A stretch of 64,000 bases of DNA from Mycolicibacterium psychrotolerans (GCF_010729305.1 NZ_AP022574.1:4650001-4714000); one strand, 5' to 3'; positions 53,557-61,528 are shown, numbered from the stretch's first letter. A program made the numbers and translations. Notes: a model not told the origin generated them from the sequence alone.

Positions 53557-54113
53557 CCAGCGAGGCCCTGTGGGCGCTGGGGCGCGGGACCGGGATCACC
53601 GCCCTGGTGTTCTTGACGATCGCGCAGGCCCTGGGCATTGCGACCCGCTCCGGCCGCCGCGTCGCCGCACTCCCCCGCTTCGCGGTCGCCGACGTCCACC
53701 GCGTCGCCGCGCTGGCCGGTACCGGACTGGTGGCTGCGCATCTGACCCTGCTGTTCTTCGACCCGTACGCCCAACTACGGCTCGTCGACTTCGTCGTTCC
53801 CTTCCTCGCCGCGTACCGACCCGTCTGGCTCGGCCTGGGAACCCTCGCCTGTGACGTCCTCGTCGTGGTGACCGTCAGCGCCCTGTTGCGTCATCGCCTC
53901 GGCCTGCGCGCTTTCCGCGTGATCCACTGGGTCGCCTACGCGTTGTGGCCGGTCGCGCTGGTGCACGCACTCGGCGCGGGCACCGACGCCTTCCGGGCCT
54001 GGTTCCTCGCTCTCGCGGGCGGCTGCGCCGCCGTCGTCGCCGCCGCCCTGGTGTGGCGGATGCGGGCCGACTTCGTCGAGTACGCCGACACCCGAACAGA
54101 GGCCGGCCGATGA
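53553..54113 (+). CDS. Ferric-reductase-like haem-b membrane protein
   Basis: 186 residues with about five membrane helices. His49, His63, His125 and His138 lie in helices two and four (DVHRVAAL, AAHLTLLF, VIHWVAY, ALVHALG), the pattern for two b-haems in ferric-reductase transmembrane domains. No FAD/NAD domain is fused; the NuoF-like protein encoded next may supply that. Both ends overlap neighbours by ATGA. Confidence 0.83.
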   Translation: MTSEALWALGRGTGITALVFLTIAQALGIATRSGRRVAALPRFAVADVHRVAALAGTGLVAAHLTLLFFDPYAQLRLVDFVVPFLAAYRPVWLGLGTLACDVLVVVTVSALLRHRLGLRAFRVIHWVAYALWPVALVHALGAGTDAFRAWFLALAGGCAAVVAAALVWRMRADFVEYADTRTEAGR

Positions 54114-55339
54114 ACATCGGCTCGTCGCCACCCACGAATCCGCCTGGCGCACAACGTCTCTTCAGCGCCCGCACGCCCGGCCTCGCCGAGCACCACACAC
54201 GGTTCGGGACCCTTCCCGCCCACTCGCCGGAGCACGTGGTCGCGTCGCTGCACGAGGCGGGTCTGACGGGACGGGGCGGAGCCGGGTTCCCCACCGGCCG
54301 CAAGATCGCCTCGGTCACCGGCGACAGAGCCGTCGTGATCGGCAACGGCGCCGAGGGTGAACCACTCAGCCAGAAGGACGCCGTGCTGTTGACCCGCGCT
54401 CCCCACCTGGTGCTGGACGGTCTGCAGGTCTGCGCATCGACGGTCGGCGCGGACAGGGTCTGCCTCTATGTGCCGGGGCGCATCTCGCCCGCCGTACGAG
54501 AGGCCCTCGACGAACGGAGCGCGGCCGGAGTGGACCGGCGCCGGGTGACCATCGTCGACGCCCCCGACACGTTCGTCGCCGGGGAGGAGTCCGCGGTGGT
54601 CCGGCGCATCGAAGGCGGTCCGGCGATCCCCCGCGACCGGACGGTCCCGACGTCGATCGCAGGCGTGCACGGACGCCCCACGCTGGTGAACAACGTCGAA
54701 ACACTCGCCCATGTCGCGTTGATCGCCCGCTACGGTCCGCAGTGGTTCCGATCGGTCGGCGACCCCGAAGATCCCGGCACCATGCTGGTCACGCTGTCGG
54801 GAGCAGTACCGCGACGCGGCGTCGTCGAGGTGCCCACCGGAACCCTGCTGGCGGACGTCCTCGCCATCGGCGGCCTCACCGACCTGCGGAGCACGCGAGC
54901 CGTCCTGATCGGCGGCTACCACGGCAGCTGGATCCCCACAGCGAGCCTCGCCGGAGCACGCCTCTCCCGCGCGGGTCTACGGCCGCGCGGGGCCACCCCC
55001 GGTGCCGGCATCGTCCATGTGCTGGCTGCCGAGCAGTGCGGCCTCGCCTACACCGCGGGCATCGTCGCCTACCTCGCCGATCACGGTGCCCGGCAATGCG
55101 GCCCGTGCCGCAACGGCCTTCCCCGGCTGGCTCAACTGTTCGACCACCTCGCCTACGGCCGGGTCGAGGACGGACAGATCGCCGAGCTGCACCGGATGCT
55201 CAGCCTCGTCGACGGTCGGGGCGCGTGCCGCCACCCCGACGGCACGGTCCGACTGGCTCGCAGCGCGCTGGACATGTTCGCCGACGACGTGACCCACCAT
55301 CGCACCGGCCGCTGCGGCGCCGCCCTGGAGATCGCATGA
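54110..55339 (+). CDS. NuoF-like FMN/Fe-S oxidoreductase subunit
   Basis: 409 residues from ATG 54110. FMN/NADH part: GLTGRGGAGFPTGRK and GNGAEGEPLSQKDAVLL, SLBB-like middle (TLSGAVPRRGVVEVPTGTLL), and a C-terminal Fe-S region. Cys330 and Cys333 (QCGPCRNG) and Cys373 (GACRHP) match three of the four NuoF ligands; the first falls on Ala327. It is not in a complex I operon; partners here are a haem membrane protein and a ferredoxin. Likely feeds NAD(P)H electrons to one of them. Confidence 0.85.
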   Translation: MNIGSSPPTNPPGAQRLFSARTPGLAEHHTRFGTLPAHSPEHVVASLHEAGLTGRGGAGFPTGRKIASVTGDRAVVIGNGAEGEPLSQKDAVLLTRAPHLVLDGLQVCASTVGADRVCLYVPGRISPAVREALDERSAAGVDRRRVTIVDAPDTFVAGEESAVVRRIEGGPAIPRDRTVPTSIAGVHGRPTLVNNVETLAHVALIARYGPQWFRSVGDPEDPGTMLVTLSGAVPRRGVVEVPTGTLLADVLAIGGLTDLRSTRAVLIGGYHGSWIPTASLAGARLSRAGLRPRGATPGAGIVHVLAAEQCGLAYTAGIVAYLADHGARQCGPCRNGLPRLAQLFDHLAYGRVEDGQIAELHRMLSLVDGRGACRHPDGTVRLARSALDMFADDVTHHRTGRCGAALEIA

Positions 55340-55566
55340 CGAACACTGCGGCACCGCGGAGGCTGCACATCGACTGGACGCGATGCGATGGCCGAGGACT
55401 GTGCACCGAGTTGCTGCCCGGGGTGCTCGGCCGCGACGACTGGGGCTACCCCCTGGCCCGCGACGGGTCCCGCGAGCCGGTGATACCGCGCGACGACCTG
55501 CGCCAGGCGCGCATGGCAGTCAACCGCTGCCCACGCCTCGCGCTGTCCCTGAGGACGCGGACCTAG
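55336..55566 (+). CDS. Small ferredoxin with three-cysteine motif
   Basis: 76 residues from ATG 55336, overlapping the NuoF-like stop by ATGA. Cys17 and Cys23 (RCDGRGLC) and Cys65 (NRCPRLAL) follow the C-x5-C...CP pattern of [3Fe-4S] ferredoxins; the fourth ligand is missing. Acts as a soluble carrier, plausibly for the NuoF-like protein. Last gene of the overlapped five-gene run. Confidence 0.88.
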   Translation: MTNTAAPRRLHIDWTRCDGRGLCTELLPGVLGRDDWGYPLARDGSREPVIPRDDLRQARMAVNRCPRLALSLRTRT

Positions 55567-55619
55567 CTCGAGCACGAAAACCTCTACCCGAAAACCACAT
55601 CCACCAGAAAGGGCTCGAA

Positions 55620-56096
55620 TTGTCCACGTTCCAGGGGCTTCCCGTTCACATCCTGCTCGTCCACTTCATCGTGGTGCTCGCGCCGGCGACCGCCGTCCTG
55701 GCGATCGTGTGCGCACTGTGGCCGACCGCACGGCGACACCTCACGTGGCTGGTCGTCCTGCTCGCCGCGGCGACCACCGTCCTGACGCCGGTGACGACCG
55801 AAGCCGGCGAGTGGCTGGAACAGCGCACTCAACCCACGGCACTGCTGCGGACCCACACCGAGCTCGGCGACACCATGCTCTACTTCTCGCTGGGCCTGCT
55901 CGTCGCCGCGGCGCTCCTGGCGTTCATCCATCTCCGCGAGAACCGCAACCAACCGCTCAAGCCGATGCTCAAATGGGCCGTCGTCGGCATCGTCGTCGTC
56001 GCAGCCGTCGCCACCTCGGCCCAGGTGTACCGGATCGGCGACTCCGGGGCGCGCTCCGCGTGGGAGGACAGGGTCGCGGCGACGACCGCCCCGTGA
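55620..56096 (+). CDS. DUF2231 membrane protein
   Basis: 158 residues from a TTG at 55620 with AAAGGG about 7 bases upstream; no ATG fits. Four membrane helices (about 9-30, 39-56, 80-102, 116-136). HILLVHFIVVLAP and LRTHTELGDTMLY carry the His residues typical of DUF2231. Role unknown; it follows the redox island 53 bases after the ferredoxin and may belong to it. Confidence 0.8.
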   Translation: MSTFQGLPVHILLVHFIVVLAPATAVLAIVCALWPTARRHLTWLVVLLAAATTVLTPVTTEAGEWLEQRTQPTALLRTHTELGDTMLYFSLGLLVAAALLAFIHLRENRNQPLKPMLKWAVVGIVVVAAVATSAQVYRIGDSGARSAWEDRVAATTAP

Positions 56097-56109
56097 GGAC
56101 GAGACGGGC

Positions 56110-56187
56110 CTACTTCCTGCGCTGGCTCTCGGCGTACTCCTCGGGCCGGTTCTTCTTCATCCACGCCCGCACCGCGGGCTCGGTCAT
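56110..56187 (-). CDS. Putative 25-residue protein downstream of nrdF2
   Basis: ATG 56187 to TAG 56110 encodes MTEPAVRAWMKKNRPEEYA followed by ESQRRK. It starts 2 bases after the nrdF2 stop codon, so could be read by re-initiation. The peptide is strongly charged and probably helical. No ribosome site is seen and no homologue is recalled; M. tuberculosis has Rv3047c in this position but of 94 residues. Could be chance. Confidence 0.4.
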   Translation of the reverse strand: MTEPAVRAWMKKNRPEEYAESQRRK

Positions 56188-56189
56188 CG

Positions 56190-57164
56190 CTAGAAGTCCC
56201 AGTCCTCGTCTTCGGTGTTGACCGCCTTGCCGATCACGTAGCTCGAACCCGAGCCGGAGAAGAAGTCGTGGTTCTCGTCGGCGTTGGGGCTCAGGGCCGA
56301 CAGGATCGCCGGATTCACGTCGGTCTCGTCGCGCGGGAACAGCGCTTCGTAACCGAGATTCATCAGCGCCTTGTTGGCGTTGTAGCGCAGGAACTTCTTG
56401 ACGTCCTCGGTGAGACCGACCTCGTCGTAGAGGTCCTGGGTGTACTCCACCTCGTTGTCGTAGAGCTCGAACAGCAGCTCGTAGGTGTAGTCCTTGAGCT
56501 CCTGGCGGGTGGCGTCGTCGGTCAGGGCCAGCCCGCGCTGGAACTTGTAGCCGATGTAGTAGCCGTGCACGGCCTCGTCACGGATGATCAATCGGATCAT
56601 GTCCGCGGTGTTTGTCAGCTTGGCCCGGCTGCTCCAGTACATCGGCAGGTAGAAGCCGGAGTAGAACAGGAAGCTCTCCAGCAGCGTGGAGGCCACCTTG
56701 CGCTTGAGCGGCTCGTCGCCCTTGTAGTACTGCATCACGATCTCGGCCTTGCGCTGCAGGTTCGGGTTCTCCTCCGACCAGCGGAACGCGTCGTCGATGT
56801 CGGCGGTCGAGCACAGCGTGGAGAAGATGTTGCTGTAGCTGCGCGCGTGCACCGACTCCATGAACGCGATGTTGGTGTACACCGCCTCCTCGTGCGGGGT
56901 CAGCGCGTCGGGGATCAGGCTGACGGCGCCCACGGTGCCCTGGATGGTGTCGAGCAGGGTCAGGCCGGTGAAGACCCGCATCGTCAGCTGCTTCTCGTGC
57001 GCGGTCAGCGTGTTCCACGACGGGATGTCGTTGGAGACCGGCACCTTCTCGGGCAGCCAGAAATTGCCGGTGAGGCGTTCCCACACCTCGGCGTCCTTCT
57101 CGTCCTGCAGGCGGTTCCAGTTGATCGCAGAGACGCGGTCGATCAGCTTCATTCCCTCGGACAC
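56190..57164 (-). CDS. nrdF: Class Ib ribonucleotide reductase beta subunit NrdF2
   Basis: 324 residues from GTG 57164, exactly the M. tuberculosis NrdF2 length; starts further upstream (57191) are rejected. It holds the dimetal site and tyrosyl radical for dNTP synthesis. Ligand motifs: IPDALTPHEEAVYTNIAFMESVHARSYSNIF region (MESVHARSYS near 100-109) and IIRDEAVHGYYIGYKF. The C-terminal tail DEDWDF docks on NrdE. A pair of NrdR-like boxes lies upstream. nrdE itself is not in the window. Confidence 0.97.
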   Translation of the reverse strand: MSEGMKLIDRVSAINWNRLQDEKDAEVWERLTGNFWLPEKVPVSNDIPSWNTLTAHEKQLTMRVFTGLTLLDTIQGTVGAVSLIPDALTPHEEAVYTNIAFMESVHARSYSNIFSTLCSTADIDDAFRWSEENPNLQRKAEIVMQYYKGDEPLKRKVASTLLESFLFYSGFYLPMYWSSRAKLTNTADMIRLIIRDEAVHGYYIGYKFQRGLALTDDATRQELKDYTYELLFELYDNEVEYTQDLYDEVGLTEDVKKFLRYNANKALMNLGYEALFPRDETDVNPAILSALSPNADENHDFFSGSGSSYVIGKAVNTEDEDWDF

Positions 57165-57227
57165 CAGGACCCCATTTCGCCGGATTTTCACCTGTGTCAG
57201 CTGTTCTACAGGCCGCCACCGACACTA

Positions 57228-57272
57228 CAACTTGTTGGGTGCGAAAACGGGTGACGACGCCACATCTTGTGG
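57228..57272 (-). promoter_or_regulatory. Putative tandem NrdR boxes upstream of nrdF2
   Basis: CAACTTGTTG at 57228-57237 and CCACATCTTGTGG at 57260-57272 are two palindromic elements with centres 33.5 bases apart, about three helical turns. The paired layout and ACA...TGT-like arms resemble NrdR boxes (consensus about acaCwAtATaTwGtgt), which control ribonucleotide reductase genes. They sit 64-108 bases upstream of the nrdF2 start. Confidence 0.5.
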
Positions 57273-57284
57273 TGGCGTGTCGCG

Positions 57285-57992
57285 TCAGTCGCCCCCGGCG
57301 GTGTCCACGATCCGCTCCGCGATGTCGCGCACCTTGGTGTTCGATTCCTGGGAGAGTTTCGTCAGCAGAGTGAACGCCCCGACGGGGTTGAGCGAGAAAC
57401 GCTCCATCAGCACGCCCTTGGCCTGCCCGATCAGGTCGCGGCTCGCGAGCGCGGACTGGAACTGGGTGACCCGGTCGGCGGCGATCAGCGCGGTCGCCGC
57501 GTGGGTGGCCAGCATCGCGCCCAGCGCGCGGTCCTCGACGCCGAAGTCGCGGTACGTCCGGCTGTAGAGGTTCAGTGCCCCGCGACCCGAGACGTCGGGG
57601 CGATGAGTGGGATGCGAGTAAAGCTGGAAGGACATCATGCTCCGCACGCCGGATTCGAGGGCCGCAGCGGCGAAGCGTGGCCAGCGTTCATCGGAGGCCA
57701 AATCGGGACACAACACCGTGGCGTCGTCGACGGCGGCAGTCAGACACGGCCCCTCGTCATAGGTCAGCTGCGCCGAATCGAGTTCGACGGCCAGAGCATC
57801 GGTCGCGGCCATTGACCGGTAGCCGTCGACGTCGACCAGAAGGACATCGGCGAAGTCGACGCCCTCGATGAGTTCCACCGCGGTCGTCGTGACGTGCTCC
57901 AAGATCGTCGAGATGTCGGTCGGCATTGCGAAATCCGCAGCCAACCGGGCCATCACGATGCGGATGTCGTCGTCCGCGCCCCGTTGGTCCAC
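57285..57992 (-). CDS. GAF-ANTAR signalling protein 1
   Basis: 235 residues from GTG 57992; a TTG at 58040 in frame would add 16 residues (KGGKGG repeats encoded by the 9-base tandem repeat). GAF domain (about 25-165: LTYDEGPCLTAAVDD, RWPRFAAAALESGVRSM) then ANTAR (LIGQAKGVLMERFSLNPVGAF). ANTAR domains bind paired RNA hairpins and stop termination. The GAF ligand is unknown. It is last in the run ABC transporter, ANTAR 3, ANTAR 2, ANTAR 1. Confidence 0.88.
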   Translation of the reverse strand: MDQRGADDDIRIVMARLAADFAMPTDISTILEHVTTTAVELIEGVDFADVLLVDVDGYRSMAATDALAVELDSAQLTYDEGPCLTAAVDDATVLCPDLASDERWPRFAAAALESGVRSMMSFQLYSHPTHRPDVSGRGALNLYSRTYRDFGVEDRALGAMLATHAATALIAADRVTQFQSALASRDLIGQAKGVLMERFSLNPVGAFTLLTKLSQESNTKVRDIAERIVDTAGGD

Positions 57993-57993
57993 G

Positions 57994-58029
57994 TCTCCCT
58001 TGCCTCCCTTACCTCCCTTGCCTCCCTTG
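57994..58029 (-). repeat. Four 9-base tandem repeats of a Shine-Dalgarno-like unit
   Basis: On the minus strand the units read AAGGGAGGC or close variants, in the order 58029-58021, 58020-58012, 58011-58003 and 58002-57994 (last unit ending GAGAC). Each contains GGGAGG, the anti-16S complement. The GTG at 57992 follows the last unit by one base, and the second-last unit is at about 10 bases, a normal ribosome distance. Reading through gives Lys-Gly-Gly repeats. Confidence 0.75.
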
Positions 58030-58066
58030 GTACTACCCAATTCACGAGCATACGACGCGGCGTCGC

Positions 58067-58852
58067 TCAGGCTCCGATGTGCGGCGGCTCCGGTAACTCA
58101 CTGGGCGCCGCGAGCAGCCCACTGGACCCGATGCTCGCGGGGTCGCGGTCGAACGCCGCCACGATCGCCTGCGCGTGGGCGGTGACGGTGCTCTGGTGCG
58201 CTCGTGCCATCCGGTGCAGGGCCAGCCGCGCGTGGCCCGGTTCGAGGCCGAGGGCCTGGGCGATGATGCCGGTGGCGCTCGCGATCGCCACCGTCCCCTG
58301 CAGGAGCGTGTCGATGGTCTCCCAGGCGTCGCTTCGTCTGCGATCGACCTGAGGGGCGATGGACACCGCAATCGCGGTCAAGTTGGCCAGTACCTGGCCG
58401 AAGTCGTTGGGCCGCTCGTTGCCCCACGGGTCGTCGGTGTGCACCACCAAGGCACCCAAGGACACTCCCATCACGACGACGGGGAAGGCGCGCATGCCGC
58501 GCATCCCGGCTTCCCGTGCCGCCCGGCGGTAGGCCGGCCACCGCCTGTCTGCGGCATCGGCGAGGTCAGCGATCATCGTGACGGCACCCTCGCGGGCACT
58601 GACGAGCCCCGGACCCGCCGACACGAAGCTCAGGTCATGGTCGGTGGGCGTTCTGAGCGCTTCGGCGACGACGTGGGCTTCGCTGTCGTCGGCCTCGCCA
58701 TCGTGGTTCAGCAGCACAACAGCGGCCGAACTCGCGTCGAAACCGTCGCGCGCGTCGTGAACCACCGTGTCCAACACGGTGGGCAGGTCGAAACGACCGG
58801 TGAGCGTCCTGGTCAGCTCACCGATCGCCAGTCGGTCGCGGGCTGCATTCAT
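58067..58852 (-). CDS. GAF-ANTAR signalling protein 2
   Basis: 261 residues from ATG 58852, with AAAGG seven bases upstream; a GTG at 58873 overlaps the previous stop as GTGA and is the alternative. GAF (about 15-170: LDTVVHDARDGFDASSAAVVLL, RWPAYRRAAREAGMRGM) and a more divergent ANTAR (GIIAQALGLEPGHARLALHRMARAHQ). It belongs to the same operon as ANTAR 3. RNA binding inferred from the domain only. Confidence 0.85.
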   Translation of the reverse strand: MNAARDRLAIGELTRTLTGRFDLPTVLDTVVHDARDGFDASSAAVVLLNHDGEADDSEAHVVAEALRTPTDHDLSFVSAGPGLVSAREGAVTMIADLADAADRRWPAYRRAAREAGMRGMRAFPVVVMGVSLGALVVHTDDPWGNERPNDFGQVLANLTAIAVSIAPQVDRRRSDAWETIDTLLQGTVAIASATGIIAQALGLEPGHARLALHRMARAHQSTVTAHAQAIVAAFDRDPASIGSSGLLAAPSELPEPPHIGA

Positions 58853-58869
58853 CGATCGGCCTTTCGCGT

Positions 58870-59709
58870 TCACCGGCGTCCGTCCCGTGGGTCCGTGCGG
58901 TGGCCCTCGCCGTTCGATCCGGCGAAGGAAAGCCGTCGCGCCACCACGTCCGCTGCGACGGCGACGATGGACCGCTTGGCAGCATAAGCGTGCGCACGCA
59001 GCCGATCGAGGGCCTCCGCGGTCGTCACGTTCAACTGCACCGCCACCATGCCCGCGGCGATGTGGACCTGCGTGCGGGTGAACGGATTCGAGGCCAAAGG
59101 CGTTGCGCCGCCGAGGTCGACCGCGTCGATGGCCGCCTCCTGGGTCGAGCTGCGCTCGAGGTGTTCCCGCCAGTTCGACTCGAGGGCCGTCTGCAGCGAC
59201 TGGGCACACAAGTGTGCCGCGCGCTCCTCCCGGTCGCCGATGGCACCGCTGGTGCGCCGGTAGAGCTCCAGCACACCCATCGGCCGCTCGTACCCGGGCA
59301 CTGGGAACGCGAACAGCGCCTCGACGCCGATCTCGGCGACTTCGGTGGCGAACGCCGGCCAGCGCGACTGAAAGTCGTTGTCCAACACAGCGGGACAGAG
59401 CACAGCCCCGCCCAGCCGGTAGGCGTCCACACACGGACCCTCCCCCAGGGTGAACTGGAGCTCGTCGATCTGCTGAGACACGGCATCCGTCGCGTGGACC
59501 AGTTCCCGGACGCTCGTCGGGGTCAGCACCGCCAGCGCGGCACCGTCCATCCCGGTCAGCCGGGCCGCCGTCTCGCAGATCGCCCCCACACCGACGAACA
59601 GGCCACCGCTGCCGGTGTGCCACGGATCGTTGGCGGCAGGCACTCCGGCGCGGGAGTCGCCGGCCGGCGACCTGCGCCGCGAAGGGTCGTCCTGCGACGG
59701 ACCGCTCAT
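58870..59709 (-). CDS. GAF-ANTAR signalling protein 3
   Basis: 279 residues from ATG 59709. GAF (about 40-190; FTLGEGPCVDAYRLG, RWPAFATEVAEIGVEALF) and C-terminal ANTAR (HIAAGMVAVQLNVTTAEAL, then ALDRLRAHAYAAKRSIVAVA). The disordered N-terminus is Ser/Asp/Pro-rich. It is 53 bases after the ABC transporter stop and overlaps ANTAR 2 if that uses GTG 58873. Confidence 0.88.
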   Translation of the reverse strand: MSGPSQDDPSRRRSPAGDSRAGVPAANDPWHTGSGGLFVGVGAICETAARLTGMDGAALAVLTPTSVRELVHATDAVSQQIDELQFTLGEGPCVDAYRLGGAVLCPAVLDNDFQSRWPAFATEVAEIGVEALFAFPVPGYERPMGVLELYRRTSGAIGDREERAAHLCAQSLQTALESNWREHLERSSTQEAAIDAVDLGGATPLASNPFTRTQVHIAAGMVAVQLNVTTAEALDRLRAHAYAAKRSIVAVAADVVARRLSFAGSNGEGHRTDPRDGRR

Positions 59710-59762
59710 CGTGTGCTCCCGCCTGCCGCCTGCCCCGTCACCGTCCACGGTAGGCCATTCGC

Positions 59763-61442
59763 TCAGCGCCGCGTCGTGGCCGGCGCCGACCGTCGGGTCA
59801 GCACCCACACGGTGGCCAGCGTGAGCCCGACCGTGAGCACGGCCAGCGCGCCGATGCTGTGGGCGGCTCCGCCGGTGAAGGTGTCGCGGTAGGCGGCCAT
59901 CGCCGGCACGGTCGCGGTGTACCGGTCCAGATCGAGGTGACGGCCCAGCGCCTCGAAGGCGTGACGGTTGGACAGTGCGGCGCTGATCAGCCGGCCGGGA
60001 GCGGCCATGGCATCGACGGGAACGATCGCCCCGCCGAAGAGGACCTGCGGGAAGCACAGCATCGGCAGGGCGAGGGCGGCCTGCGCTGCGGTGGAGACGG
60101 CGGCCGAGGCCAGCAGGCCGAGCGCCAGCGCTGACGTCGCCTCGAGCACCATCGTCAGGAACAGCAGGGTGTACACATGCCAGCCGGCGTCGGGCAGCCT
60201 GCCGAGCAGGCGCAGCACCCCGAGGAGCACAGCGCACACGGCGGCCAGCACCGGAAGCAGCGTCGCCACCTTCGACAACACATAGGCACCGACCCGCAGG
60301 CCGGACACTCGCTCTCGCCGGAAGATCGCCATCTCCCCGACGATCTGCAGCAGACCGTAGGTGAGTCCGAAGAAGAAGCCGTCGAAGGCGATCCAGAACA
60401 CGATCTGCGCCGGGGCGCCGCCTGCGGCGGTGCGGATGTCGAACGCGTCGCGCGTGAACAGCGTCGCCATCATCGCGGTGACCAGGATCGGCGAGCCGAC
60501 CAGAATCGCCAGCGTCAGACGGTTGTGCAGCAGGATGTCGACGTTGCGCCGGGTCAGCAGCGACCACTGCCGAAGTACACCGACGCGCCTGAGGTCCGTT
60601 GGTGCGACAGGCGTCACCGGCGGCTCGGTCGCCGCGGGCGCGACCCCTCGCTGCGCGAACCGCCGGGCCCAGACTGCCGGGGTGTCCTCCGCGGCGAGCC
60701 GCTCGTACACCTGGGCGAGGTCCGCCACGCCGAAGTGCCGCCGGGCCTCTGCCGGGGTACCGACGAAAGCGAGGTGGCCGTCCCGAGCGAGAAAGACGAC
60801 GCGGTCGCACATGTCGATGCTGGCCGGTTCGTGCGTCGTCACGACGGTGGTGACACCACGCTCGGTCAGTCCGCGCAGCAGGTGCATGACGTCCACGGAC
60901 GTCGACGGGTCGAGTCCCGACGTCGGCTCGTCGAGGAAGAACAGCCGCGGCCGGGTGAGCAGTTCGACGGCGATGCTGGCCCGCTTGCGCTGTCCGCCGG
61001 ACAACAGGCGCACCGGCACGTCGGCTCTGCCGGTCAGATCGAGTTCCGCCATGGTCTGTTCCACCACGCGGTCCGCCTCGTCGGCGGTCGTCCCGGCCGG
61101 CAGCCGCAGCTGGGCCGCATAGCGCAGCGTGCGCCGCAACGGCATCTCGAGATGGATGATGTCGTCCTGCGGGACGTATCCGACGCCGTCCTCACCGCAG
61201 GCGCCCGGCGCGGAACCGTCGAACCGGATCTGCCCGGCCGACGGTCGCCGCTGTCCGGCCAGGATCTCCAGCAGCGTGGTCTTGCCTGCCCCGCTGCCCC
61301 CGGCGATGGCGAGCAGTTCGCCAGGCTCCACGGTCAATGACAGCTCCGCGAGGATCTGCCGTCCGCCGGCCCGGCAGATGACGTCGACGGCGTCGATCCG
61401 CCCGCCCCGTCGTGTCTGAAGGTGTAATGCGTTGTCGGTCAT
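59763..61442 (-). CDS. ABCG-type half transporter (ATPase plus ABC-2 permease)
   Basis: 559 residues. ATPase domain 1-240: Walker A GGSGAGKTTLLEI, LSGGQRKRASIAVELL, Walker B LFFLDEPTSGLD, TTHEPASID. After a linker (about 240-285) the ABC-2 membrane domain has six helices to the C-terminus. It resembles the ABC part of M. tuberculosis Rv1747 but lacks the FHA domains. It should work as a dimer exporting a lipid or drug-like molecule. The dyad at 61509-61528 lies 67 bases upstream. Confidence 0.9.
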   Translation of the reverse strand: MTDNALHLQTRRGGRIDAVDVICRAGGRQILAELSLTVEPGELLAIAGGSGAGKTTLLEILAGQRRPSAGQIRFDGSAPGACGEDGVGYVPQDDIIHLEMPLRRTLRYAAQLRLPAGTTADEADRVVEQTMAELDLTGRADVPVRLLSGGQRKRASIAVELLTRPRLFFLDEPTSGLDPSTSVDVMHLLRGLTERGVTTVVTTHEPASIDMCDRVVFLARDGHLAFVGTPAEARRHFGVADLAQVYERLAAEDTPAVWARRFAQRGVAPAATEPPVTPVAPTDLRRVGVLRQWSLLTRRNVDILLHNRLTLAILVGSPILVTAMMATLFTRDAFDIRTAAGGAPAQIVFWIAFDGFFFGLTYGLLQIVGEMAIFRRERVSGLRVGAYVLSKVATLLPVLAAVCAVLLGVLRLLGRLPDAGWHVYTLLFLTMVLEATSALALGLLASAAVSTAAQAALALPMLCFPQVLFGGAIVPVDAMAAPGRLISAALSNRHAFEALGRHLDLDRYTATVPAMAAYRDTFTGGAAHSIGALAVLTVGLTLATVWVLTRRSAPATTRR

Positions 61443-61506
61443 GAGGAAACCCCTTCGTGAGTGTGACCTTCGTGTCCTCTCGATCCTCGACCGGGCGAAG
61501 GGCGAT

Positions 61507-61528
61507 CACATGGGGCATATGCCTCAAC
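61507..61528. promoter_or_regulatory. Dyad upstream of the ABCG transporter, shared with 63296-63315
   Basis: CACATGGGGCAT at 61507-61518 is identical to the complement of 63306-63317. In both places CATGGGGC is followed after four bases by a partly inverted arm (here GCCTCAAC, there the full GCCCCATG). Two 8-base copies of CCTTCGTG lie at 61452 and 61467, nearer the start. The site is 65 bases upstream of the transporter ATG. Confidence 0.6.

Noticed and set aside
57240..57285. Possible terminator hairpin at CGCCACATCTTGTGGTGGCG
   Set aside because: The stem is upstream of nrdF2 and pairs with a second palindrome; NrdR-like boxes explain it better, and there is no T-tract. Still, it lies just after the ANTAR 1 stop codon, so a dual role is possible.
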